A DNA stretch of 64,000 bases. It comes from Lentisphaerota bacterium. Lineage in GTDB: Bacteria > Verrucomicrobiota > Lentisphaeria > Oligosphaerales > JABHEG01. Shown in pieces: positions 32,560 to 40,042 of the stretch. Position numbers and translations under genes: made by a program. The notes under the pieces are model-generated. The model did not search any database. It was not told the DNA's origin and saw nothing but the letters and a program-made list of their open reading frames with translations. Numbering within the stretch: position 1 is the first letter of the stretch; every line of letters begins with the position of its first letter. The stretch is taken from NCBI GenBank assembly GCA_018676675.1, contig JABHEG010000065.1, positions 1 through 64,000 on the forward strand, read 5' to 3'.

Positions 32560-33608
32560 GCCATCGCAGACGTCGTACAACCGCTCCCGTCATGTTCCCG
32601 CCGCGCAGCTCCATCCAGTGCCTGGCTCCGCCGTGGGATCGCCAACAAACGCTAGCCCTGCTCCTCGCACTTGCCGCCTTCGGGCTGGCCACTGCCTTGC
32701 GGGCGGCCCAACCGCCCACAAGACAGCGTGGGCGTCTGCTCAAAACAGAGCTTCTGAAGACGGACCACGAACACATCTTCAGAGCGCAGATCGCCCCGTC
32801 GTCTGATTGCATGCCCCGCATCTTGCTGACGAAGTACGATACCGTGACCTACCATGAGGTGGGAATCTACGAAGTCCTGCTTGAGTTCAAGGCTCCTGAT
32901 GAAACAGACAGAGGGAAGATCGTCTACCGCGTAGCTGCGGGGGAGACAATCCGCGGAGAGGCGACCAAGCGCTCGGAGGAACTACCGCTGGGCCCTTGCG
33001 CGGGGGAAACGTTCACCATGCTGTCATCTCAGATCACGTGCGATGCCGCAGGAGTTCTTCTGGATAGAGAGGGACTGATTCACCGCGTCTTTGACGATCT
33101 GGCCACCCCAGGAACTGAGCTCACGATCGCCCATCAGAAGATGGGACAAGTGACGATCTCTCTCACCAGAGACATCATTGCTCGGCGGGCAGGGAAAGCG
33201 ACTGCGCAGGCGCGGATGAAAGCTGGCGACATCCTGGCGGCAATGGGGCTCGACTTCCGCCCCGCAACACGTTCCGGACACGATGATCTGGCCGTCACGG
33301 TTTCCTGTCCCGAAACCGTGGCCCCAGGGCAGCGGATCGAGATCGCCGTCGAGGTAGAGAACGATGGTTCTTCCCACGCGAGTTCGGTGGTAGCCCGAAC
33401 GGTCTCTCGACACGCGTGGCTGAATGGGCGAAATTTCTACATTGGGGGGCTCGCCCCAGGTGACACGCAGTCGTTCAGTCGGTCGTTTGCCGTCCCAACC
33501 GATGCACCTTCAGGCACGATCTTCCTGGCCGTGGGAATGTGGGACATCCTTGGGGCCATGCCTGACTACAACACGCCCCTGAGAGTCAGCGTCACCAAGG
33601 CCCCATGA
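32556..33608 (+). CDS. Exported protein with C-terminal CARDB-like beta domain
   Basis: The 350-aa frame starts at GTG 32556, overlapping the upstream stop by 4 bp; ATG 32592 is an alternative. An N-terminal hydrophobic segment (LALLLALAAFGLATALRAA) serves as signal or anchor. The central part is not recognised. Residues about 245-345 (LAVTVSCPETVAPGQRIEIA, VEVENDGSSHASSVVARTV) resemble CARDB-type cell adhesion/bacterial Ig-like domains. Together with the SUMF1-like neighbour it probably forms an envelope complex, which is inference. Confidence 0.65.
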   Translation: MSHRRRRTTAPVMFPPRSSIQCLAPPWDRQQTLALLLALAAFGLATALRAAQPPTRQRGRLLKTELLKTDHEHIFRAQIAPSSDCMPRILLTKYDTVTYHEVGIYEVLLEFKAPDETDRGKIVYRVAAGETIRGEATKRSEELPLGPCAGETFTMLSSQITCDAAGVLLDREGLIHRVFDDLATPGTELTIAHQKMGQVTISLTRDIIARRAGKATAQARMKAGDILAAMGLDFRPATRSGHDDLAVTVSCPETVAPGQRIEIAVEVENDGSSHASSVVARTVSRHAWLNGRNFYIGGLAPGDTQSFSRSFAVPTDAPSGTIFLAVGMWDILGAMPDYNTPLRVSVTKAP

Positions 33609-33750
33609 CCCCAGTCGGCCCCCGGGTCTGCTTCCACGCCTGAATCACGTGCAGAACTCTCCTGAGACCACGCCTGCTGTTCCGGCTCGCGCTGTTCCCT
33701 TGTTCGCGGCCAAGCCATTCCACCTTCCGTCTGCCCGGATATCGAGCCCT

Positions 33751-34692
33751 CTACCGACCAATCTGCCCGGAAACAGCCATGGCATGCAGAAGGTTCAGGA
33801 TCAGGCGCCCGGTCGTACAGGCCGTTAAGGCGTGAATATCGTGGTTCGGGACGAGCTCCGCCCAGTCCATGCCGACAACACGCCCTTTCACGGCCAGACC
33901 GCAGAGAAGAGAACGCGCTTCGGCGAAGGTGAGCCCTCCCGGTTCGGGGTTGCTCACCGCGGGGGCGATGCTCGGATCGAGCCCATCGTAGTCAACCGTG
34001 ATGAAATAGTCTGCCCCGTCCGGGATCTCGGCCAGAAGCGCGTCAATCCCACGCTCATGTACGTCCCAATCGGTGTAGATCCGGTGTCCGGCTGCACGGG
34101 CATCTGCGACGTCTGAGGCCTTTGCGCTACCAACCCCGCCCTGCCCCACCTGGAACACGGCCTCTACCCATGGCATCTCCGAGATCCGCCGCATTGGGCT
34201 GCTGTACCCCTCAGTCACACCATGGCGGTCACGCAGGAAGTCCAGGTGCTGGTCAACCTGTATGACGACCAGAGGCCCACGCTCACGGTAGGCCCTCACC
34301 ACCGGAATCGGGATCGCATCATCCCCGCCAAAGACGATAGGAACGGCCCCGCAGTTCAGGATCTCCCCGACGATTTCGGTCGCATGATCGACCGTCCGTC
34401 GAACATCCATGGGGAAACCGGGAACGTTCCCACAGTCAACCAGCTTGACGTCCAGGCCATCGAACAGGACACCGCCAAAGTCGAAATTCCACCCTCCTTT
34501 CAGAGAGTTGCGAAAACGGGCAGATTCAGCTCGCAGATAGTTGGGGGCTCCGGCTGTAGCGCTCTGCCCAAGGGCGTACGGAATCCCGAAAGGAACCCCG
34601 AGGAAGGCAACATCCGCGTCGAGAGTGTCGATTGCCGTCGCCACCTCGCAGTCCAGGAAGGTGCGTTGTGCGTCGAATACGGTGGTTAGCAT
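33751..34692 (-). CDS. Ureohydrolase (agmatinase/arginase family)
   Basis: Ureohydrolases release urea from guanidino compounds with a binuclear Mn centre. The 313-aa protein has the metal motifs in order: VPIVFGGDDAIPIPV (usual GGDHS, with the metal His replaced by Asp), VIQVDQHLDFLRD (usual DAHxD) and YFITVDYDGLDPSIAPAVSN followed by PEPGGL. The GGDD variant means the substrate and metal site cannot be assumed to be those of agmatinase. Start 34692 (MLTTVFDAQRTFLD) is chosen by homology; the frame runs to 34725. It is divergent from capA with a GTGTATACAC palindrome between them. Confidence 0.85.
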   Translation of the reverse strand: MLTTVFDAQRTFLDCEVATAIDTLDADVAFLGVPFGIPYALGQSATAGAPNYLRAESARFRNSLKGGWNFDFGGVLFDGLDVKLVDCGNVPGFPMDVRRTVDHATEIVGEILNCGAVPIVFGGDDAIPIPVVRAYRERGPLVVIQVDQHLDFLRDRHGVTEGYSSPMRRISEMPWVEAVFQVGQGGVGSAKASDVADARAAGHRIYTDWDVHERGIDALLAEIPDGADYFITVDYDGLDPSIAPAVSNPEPGGLTFAEARSLLCGLAVKGRVVGMDWAELVPNHDIHALTACTTGRLILNLLHAMAVSGQIGR

Positions 34693-34726
34693 GGTCTCGC
34701 CCCCGGCGTTCCTGTCGGTCAACATT

Positions 34727-34736
34727 GTGTATACAC
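34727..34736. promoter_or_regulatory. GTGTATACAC palindrome between ureohydrolase and capA genes
   Basis: This perfect 10-bp palindrome lies 35-44 bp upstream of the ureohydrolase ATG, where a promoter would be. TGTATAC half-sites of this type are known for GntR-family regulators, so it may be an operator of the divergent pair. No regulator gene is adjacent. Confidence 0.35.
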
Positions 34737-34889
34737 GTCAAGCCGGAAGGTATGGGCACAGGACGGCAAACGCAAAGAGGGACCTTGACACGGACGTTCA
34801 CACGCTGTATTCCGAACGGTCGACCGGATACATCCCACCGGCAGCACATGTGTGGGGTTGTGCCACTGCCACGACGCAAGGAGATCCAG

Positions 34890-36107
34890 ATGTTGACAGT
34901 TCCTGATCACGGACAAGTCCGTTTCGGCAACGCCTCGAACGATGACGCCAGAGTTCTCGTCACCGGCGACCTGTGTCCGGTCGCGGATGTGGAGGAGAGC
35001 TTCCTCGCCAGCAAAGGGGTAGCCGTCTACGGTGACCTTCTCCCGGAACTGCTGGACAAGGACCTCGCCATCACGAACCTCGAGTTGGCCCTGACTCGCG
35101 GCGGCGCCCCTATTGACAAGTGCGGCCCAAACCTGAGGGCCGCCCCGGAGATCTTCCCCGAAATGGCCAAAGCCGAATTCGACGTCTACGGCGTCGCCAA
35201 CAATCACTCCCTCGATTGGGGCGGCGATTCCTTTCTGGAAACGCTGATGCACATCGAGAAAGCCGGTTGCCACCACGTGGGGGGAGGACGGACTGCGACC
35301 GACGCTGCCAAGCCTCTCAGGATGCGCGTCAAGGGCCATGATATCGCGATCTTCGCCCTGACCATGAGTTGCGATTGCGATGCCGGCACGTCCACTCCGG
35401 GCGCCAACGCACTCAACCTGCCCTATAACGCCCTCGACGTCTACCGGACAAAGCAGGAGGGGGCCACCGTCATTGTCATCTTCCATGACGGCAAAGAACA
35501 CGTTTCGTTCCCTTCCTCACGGATCGTGAACTACTGCCATGCCTTTGTCGATGCCGGAGCCAGTGCAGTCATCGGCCATCACCCACACATCAGCCGAGGG
35601 CTGGAACACTACAAAGAGGGTGTCATCGCCTATAGCCTCGGGAACTTCCTGTTCCCCAAACGCCGGGAGACGACATCCGAGCTTCCGGACTTCTGGTACG
35701 AAGGATACGCGTTGCGGCTGCACCTCGGGGAAGGAAAGCTGACCGGAATAGATGTCATCCCCCACTGCTACTCGGAAGATGATCGGTGCTTGAGCCGTAT
35801 GCCATCAGACCGCCGGAAGGGATTCCTCAAGCGGCTGAACCGACTCAACGACATCCTGGCCAACCCGGGACAGAACGAACGCTACTTCTCAGCGGCCGCC
35901 TCAACCTTCTCCTACTACTACCCCACAATCGAGCGGTACTGCAACGCGATGTCCGCAGACCAACAGAACGCGGAAGCCCTCACCACGGGTGGCAAGATGC
36001 TCAACCACTACCTGACCTGCAACGAACACTGCGATGTACTCGAAGCCGAGAGCTATCGGCAGTGGAAACGGCTCACCGACATCCCCGACGACATGGGTGG
36101 GCTATGA
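34890..36107 (+). CDS. CapA-family metallophosphatase-like protein
   Basis: The 405-aa protein carries the PGA_cap/CapA motifs: VLVTGDLCPVADVEESFLAS, ITNLELALTRGG, VYGVANNHSLDWGGDSFLET, ASAVIGHHPHISRGLEHYKE and VIAYSLGNFLFPKR. CapA proteins of Bacillus take part in poly-gamma-glutamate export; many other members are cytoplasmic or periplasmic with unknown role. No signal peptide or membrane helix is seen, which fits a cytoplasmic member. AAGGAG lies 6 nt before ATG 34890. No capB/capC genes are nearby, so poly-gamma-glutamate capsule synthesis is not supported. It is divergent from the ureohydrolase gene. Confidence 0.82.
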   Translation: MLTVPDHGQVRFGNASNDDARVLVTGDLCPVADVEESFLASKGVAVYGDLLPELLDKDLAITNLELALTRGGAPIDKCGPNLRAAPEIFPEMAKAEFDVYGVANNHSLDWGGDSFLETLMHIEKAGCHHVGGGRTATDAAKPLRMRVKGHDIAIFALTMSCDCDAGTSTPGANALNLPYNALDVYRTKQEGATVIVIFHDGKEHVSFPSSRIVNYCHAFVDAGASAVIGHHPHISRGLEHYKEGVIAYSLGNFLFPKRRETTSELPDFWYEGYALRLHLGEGKLTGIDVIPHCYSEDDRCLSRMPSDRRKGFLKRLNRLNDILANPGQNERYFSAAASTFSYYYPTIERYCNAMSADQQNAEALTTGGKMLNHYLTCNEHCDVLEAESYRQWKRLTDIPDDMGGL

Positions 36108-36128
36108 CGTGTCTTTGCTGGCCCGACA

Positions 36129-37199
36129 TCAATCCCACGGGTAAACAATCCGAGTTTTCTCTCCCCCATTTGCCGCGGACTCCGCAGCAAAGATGCCGGG
36201 GAGGGTCATGCGCAGGCCATCACGCAGATTGACCGGGCTTGGGCCATTCGTCCGGATCGCCTCAAAGAACCGGTCAAAGAGCACATAGTCTGCCCCACCG
36301 TGCCCGGTGTTCGCCGCTTTCTGGGCATACGCCGGCAGCATCGTATCGACGTCCAGCTTCATTGGTGCCTCAGCCCCGGTCAACTTGCTCGAGTTGAACG
36401 TGGTAAAGGGCCCGGCCAACCCGCCACGCCCCGAGAAGCGCTCAAAGTACCCGTGGGCCCCGAAGATCCGGCAAGAGTGGTTCCCTCCCTTGAAATGGTT
36501 GGCGAAACAAGTGGTGAGCTTGACCACAGCCCCGCAATCCGTCTGGAATAAGGCGGTCATGGCGTCGTGGTAGTTGGGAAGTCCGCTGACTGGCGCACTT
36601 GTCCCAAAGCAGGCCACCTCCCGGAGATCTTCTTTGAGTATCCGCAGCAGCGGCCCCAGAGAGTGTGTGCAGTACTTGATGCTCGGGAAACGGCTTCGCC
36701 AGGGGGTGGTCACGAACAAACTGCCAAGATTGTGAATGTACTCCGTCTCCATGTAATAGGGTTCCCCGAGGAAGCCCTGTTCGTATAGATCGACCGCTGC
36801 CTGGATGAACCCCCACATGTTTGGGTTTGCCCCGCACATGAACAGCGAGTCGCTGTTCTGATCGGCTTCCCAGAGTTTCTCGCCCTCCTCGACGGTATAG
36901 ACAAAGGGCACATCTGACATCACATGAAGCCCATGCTCAAGTCCCCGGACACAGAACCCCGCATGGTCCCAACCAGGCGTTTCCACCAGCAGAGCCGTAA
37001 GCGTGCCTGAGGAAAGCATGGCCTCGAAGTCATCAAACGTGCGCGCGTCCGGGTAGTCTTCCCGGGCAAGATCAAGCTTGTCCGCGGCCGTGTCACACGC
37101 GGCAACGATAGTCACTCCCGGGAACGAGGACGCCAGTCGGCACATACCGCGCCCCCGCCCGCCGTAACCGACAACTCCCAGAGAAATGCTATGATCCAT
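36129..37199 (-). CDS. Gfo/Idh/MocA-family protein lacking the catalytic lysine motif
   Basis: The 356-aa protein has the Rossmann motif LGVVGYGGRGRGMCRLASSF, but the usual EKP is SDVPFVYT, so the conserved lysine is missing. The next catalytic region reads IKYCTHSLGPLLRILKEDLR instead of the typical GGG...H..D pattern, though a His remains. C-terminal parts (CRIFGAHGYFERFSGRGG, GHGGADYVLFDRFFEAI) are family-like. Start 37199 has AGG at a fitting distance and lies 49 bp after the upstream fucosidase gene. The operon fucosidase-fucosidase-this gene suggests it acts on a fucosidase product or its oxidised form, possibly by non-redox chemistry. Confidence 0.85.
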   Translation of the reverse strand: MDHSISLGVVGYGGRGRGMCRLASSFPGVTIVAACDTAADKLDLAREDYPDARTFDDFEAMLSSGTLTALLVETPGWDHAGFCVRGLEHGLHVMSDVPFVYTVEEGEKLWEADQNSDSLFMCGANPNMWGFIQAAVDLYEQGFLGEPYYMETEYIHNLGSLFVTTPWRSRFPSIKYCTHSLGPLLRILKEDLREVACFGTSAPVSGLPNYHDAMTALFQTDCGAVVKLTTCFANHFKGGNHSCRIFGAHGYFERFSGRGGLAGPFTTFNSSKLTGAEAPMKLDVDTMLPAYAQKAANTGHGGADYVLFDRFFEAIRTNGPSPVNLRDGLRMTLPGIFAAESAANGGEKTRIVYPWD

Positions 37200-37248
37200 A
37201 CTCACCTGCCTTTTGCTTCGTACAACTACGCGCCAGGAAAGGAAAGTT

Positions 37249-38466
37249 CTATCCCGGATAGGGTGTGAAGACCGGTGTATCCGCAAAGCTGACCTTCACC
37301 ACCGCGGCAATCGGGTCCGGAGACGCTTCCGGTTGCCCGGAAATGGTCACATAGTCCCCATCCTGTTGGAACGCCAGCTTCTTACCGGTTGCCAACAGCT
37401 CAACATCCCGGACCGCTGTGCCGGCTCCGGCAAGAGTGAACTCAGGACCGAGGTACTTGGTCTGGATCAGGTAGACTGCATTGTCCTTCTGCGTGGGGCG
37501 CCCGTAACATCCCCACTGGAAGGCCGAACGATCAGCACCGCGGATCGCCTCGCCGTTGACCCGCATCCAACGGCCCACGCGGCGCAAGATGTCCGCAGAC
37601 TGTGGTGGAACGCTTCCGTCTGGTTCAGGACCAATGTTCAGCAGCAGATTCCCGCCGCCGTGTACCACGGTTGAGAGCAGCCCAACCACGTCTCCGGGAC
37701 TCTTGTAGTTGTCATCACCGTGATGATATCCCCAGCTCGTGTTCAGGGTCATGCAGCTCTCCCAGGCCCGGCCCGGCTGGGAGGGCTTGACGTGCTGCTC
37801 AGGTGTGTCGAAGTCCTCGGGTGTGTGTGACCGACAGTTGATGATGATCCCTGGTTGCAGTTCACGCGCGATGCCGTTCATCTCGTCGGAGCGCCAGCCG
37901 TCCTCCCGGTAAGGGCCGGGACCATCATACCACAGGATATCTATCTTACCGTAGTTGGAGCAGAGCTCCCGCACCTGCCCGTGGATATACTGGACAAACT
38001 CCTCGTGACCAAGCTCATCGCCCCTTTGGCGCGCCAGCCAGTTGGGGTGGTGCCAGTCTTTCAGCGAGTAGTAGAGCCCCACCCGCAGATCCTCATCACG
38101 CAACGCCTCGACAAACTCCGCCACAATGTCACGCTCAGGCCCTCGCTGCACAGCCGTGTAGTTGGTCAGCTTGGAGTCCCAAAGACAAAAGCCATCGTGG
38201 TGCCGTGTCGTCAAAACGACGTACTTCATTCCTGCGTCTTTGGCCGTTCGGGCCCACTCCCGGGCACAGTCCGCTTTGGGGGCGAACGCATCCGTGAAGG
38301 GCTCGTAATCGGCCGGGGAAATTCGCTCCCGGTTCATCACCCACTCACCGCGCCCCAGTTGGGAGTACGCGCCGTAATGGATGAACATGCCGAAACGGGC
38401 CTCTTTCCACCACGCCATACGCTGCTCACGGGTGGGATCAACGGTCTGCGGTTTGTTGACGACCAT
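37249..38466 (-). CDS. GH29 alpha-L-fucosidase (cytoplasmic)
   Basis: GH29 enzymes remove alpha-L-fucose with retention. The 405-aa protein shows WWKEARFGMFIHYGAYSQLG, AGMKYVVLTTRHHDGFCLWD, LRVGLYYSLKDWHHPNW and the nucleophile Asp in IDILWYDGPGP. GGGNLLLNIGPEPDGSVP near the end of the catalytic domain is also diagnostic; a short beta domain follows. No signal peptide is present, so it should act inside the cell on imported fuco-oligosaccharides. It sits between a second GH29 gene (28 bp away) and an atypical Gfo/Idh/MocA gene. Confidence 0.93.
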   Translation of the reverse strand: MVVNKPQTVDPTREQRMAWWKEARFGMFIHYGAYSQLGRGEWVMNRERISPADYEPFTDAFAPKADCAREWARTAKDAGMKYVVLTTRHHDGFCLWDSKLTNYTAVQRGPERDIVAEFVEALRDEDLRVGLYYSLKDWHHPNWLARQRGDELGHEEFVQYIHGQVRELCSNYGKIDILWYDGPGPYREDGWRSDEMNGIARELQPGIIINCRSHTPEDFDTPEQHVKPSQPGRAWESCMTLNTSWGYHHGDDNYKSPGDVVGLLSTVVHGGGNLLLNIGPEPDGSVPPQSADILRRVGRWMRVNGEAIRGADRSAFQWGCYGRPTQKDNAVYLIQTKYLGPEFTLAGAGTAVRDVELLATGKKLAFQQDGDYVTISGQPEASPDPIAAVVKVSFADTPVFTPYPG

Positions 38467-38494
38467 GCCAATGTCCTTCCTGTTCCGCTGACAG

Positions 38495-39805
38495 CTACTT
38501 CAGAAAGAGCTCCACCACCGGTACGGTCACGGGCGGCTTGATTACCGGAATGTCCAATGTGAGAACATTGCCTTCGACAGCTTCTTCCAGCGCGGAGTGG
38601 GGGGCGCCTTCGTGTTCCTTGAAGCGGACCTCTGAGGCGTCGTGCAGGAACTGCGCATAGGCCACCTTGCCAGCCAGGCCATCGATGTGAAGATGCCGGA
38701 AAGGCCAGTTGTAGACATGCAAATAGAGGCCGTTGCCGTTCTGGGTAAAGCGACACCCGTCGGGTGGCTCGAACTCACTCATGGTGCAGCCGTAGACCGA
38801 GCGCCCATTGATCTCCAACCAGTCCCCATACGCCTTCAGCGCATCCTTGGCACGGTAGTCGAATGTGCCTCGTGCAGTGGGCCCCACATTCATCAGCAGA
38901 TTCCCGCCCGTGCTGACCGTGTTGACCAGCATCTGAATGAGCTGCTCGGGACTCTTCCACGTGGCTTCATCACGGTGATAGCCCCAGGAGCCACTGAATG
39001 TCTGACACGTCTCCCAGAATACGGGTCTGCCCCCCTTCTCGACCCAGCCGCGCGGCTGGAATTGCTCCGGGGTGTGGACATCAGGCTGGTCCAAAGGGAG
39101 ATTGAGGCGGTCGTTGATCAGAATCTCAGGCTGCAACTCCCGCATCATGGCAACGAGTTCCTCGCTCGCCCAATCCTCTCTGCCTTTCCCGGCAATACCG
39201 TGCCCGTCCGGATCCGGGTAGGAGAAGTCGAAGAACAGGTAGGCGACGTCGCCGTAGTTGGTAAGCAGCTCACGAACCTGATTGTGCAGGTATTCCCGGT
39301 AAATACTGACATCGCGCGTCTTGTTCGCTTCTCTCACTTCGTCCGGCGTCATCCGCTTATACATGGGATGGATGCGGTCGATGGGGTAATGCGGGTGGTG
39401 CCAGTCGATCAGGCTGTAGTAGAAACCGACCTTCAAGCCTTCAGCCCGGAACGCGTCAGCCATGGGCTTGATCAGGTCGCGTTTACACGGCGTGTTGGTG
39501 GCTTTGTAGTCTGTGTGCTCGCTGTCGAACAGGCAGAACCCCTCGTGATGCTTGGTGGTGATCACGAAGTACTTCATGCCGGCTTCCCGCGCCATTCGAG
39601 CCCATTCACGGGGATCGTAGAGGTCGGGATCAAAGTAGTCGAAGTACGTCTGGTAGGCTTCATCCGGGATGGCCTCGCGGTTTTTCACCCACTCGTGCCG
39701 AGCCGCCAGCGCGTACGTTCCCCAGTGGATGAACATCCCGAAACGATCGTGTACAAACCACTCGATGTCGCCCCGAACGGGAGCCGGTTGCGGAACAGTT
39801 GCCAT
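38495..39805 (-). CDS. Second GH29 alpha-L-fucosidase-like enzyme
   Basis: The 436-aa protein repeats the GH29 plan: WFVHDRFGMFIHWGTYALAA, AGMKYFVITTKHHEGFCLFD, LKVGFYYSLIDWHHPHYPID, the presumed nucleophile in VAYLFFDFSYPD and GGNLLMNVGPTARGTFDYRA. The nucleophile context (FFDFS instead of WYDGP) differs from the neighbour, so specificity may differ. ATG 39805 has GAGAGG 9 nt upstream; the frame to 39886 has no support. It has no signal peptide. It is the promoter-proximal gene of the fucosidase operon and lies just downstream of the TolB-like gene (or of its UGA extension). Confidence 0.92.
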   Translation of the reverse strand: MATVPQPAPVRGDIEWFVHDRFGMFIHWGTYALAARHEWVKNREAIPDEAYQTYFDYFDPDLYDPREWARMAREAGMKYFVITTKHHEGFCLFDSEHTDYKATNTPCKRDLIKPMADAFRAEGLKVGFYYSLIDWHHPHYPIDRIHPMYKRMTPDEVREANKTRDVSIYREYLHNQVRELLTNYGDVAYLFFDFSYPDPDGHGIAGKGREDWASEELVAMMRELQPEILINDRLNLPLDQPDVHTPEQFQPRGWVEKGGRPVFWETCQTFSGSWGYHRDEATWKSPEQLIQMLVNTVSTGGNLLMNVGPTARGTFDYRAKDALKAYGDWLEINGRSVYGCTMSEFEPPDGCRFTQNGNGLYLHVYNWPFRHLHIDGLAGKVAYAQFLHDASEVRFKEHEGAPHSALEEAVEGNVLTLDIPVIKPPVTVPVVELFLK

Positions 39806-39886
39806 CGTGCATGTCCTCTCAAACTTGCCTGTAATCACGTCGGACAGTGGTGGGAGCTTGTCGCCCGCACCCGCCTGGTGAGCCAA

Positions 39887-40042
39887 TCACTTCTCCACCG
39901 AGTTCTTCACCTGGCCCACTCTAGCCGCCTTTGCCAAAGACTCGACCGGGAAAGGGCCCGCGTCGATCATGACCTTCACACTCACCTGACCGTGTAGCTC
40001 TTCCGGCACTCGCCACGAGTGCTGACATATACCGCCACCTCA
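39887..40042 (-). other. UGA-delimited C-terminal extension of the TolB-like gene, candidate Sec readthrough
   Basis: The TolB-like frame stops at TGA 40042-40040 after SGELEYG. The same frame then stays open for 50 codons to TGA 39889-39887. The extension reads GGGICQHSWRVPEELHGQVS and then VKVMIDAGPFPVESLAKAAR, with 36 of 50 third positions G or C, as in real genes here. It starts with no ATG and no ribosome site of its own. A hairpin at 40006-40022 has bSECIS-like geometry. It could be translated by selenocysteine insertion at the UGA, or be a recent nonsense mutation or sequence error. Confidence 0.5.
40006..40022 (-). promoter_or_regulatory. bSECIS-like hairpin downstream of the UGA
   Basis: On the minus strand GCACTCG (40022-40016) pairs perfectly with CGAGTGC (40012-40006) around the loop TGG. 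The loop begins 24 nt after the UGA at 40042-40040, inside the 16-37 nt window of bacterial SECIS elements, and has G at its second position as the consensus asks. A hairpin of this size can arise by chance in 60% G+C DNA. Confidence 0.4.

Noticed and set aside
34890..36107. Poly-gamma-glutamate capsule locus from the CapA-like gene
   Set aside because: No capB, capC or pgs genes are near and the protein lacks a membrane anchor; only the CapA fold is supported.
38642..39997. A 451-codon plus-strand open frame opposite the second fucosidase
   Set aside because: Antisense shadow caused by high G+C third positions; the minus strand has complete GH29 motifs.
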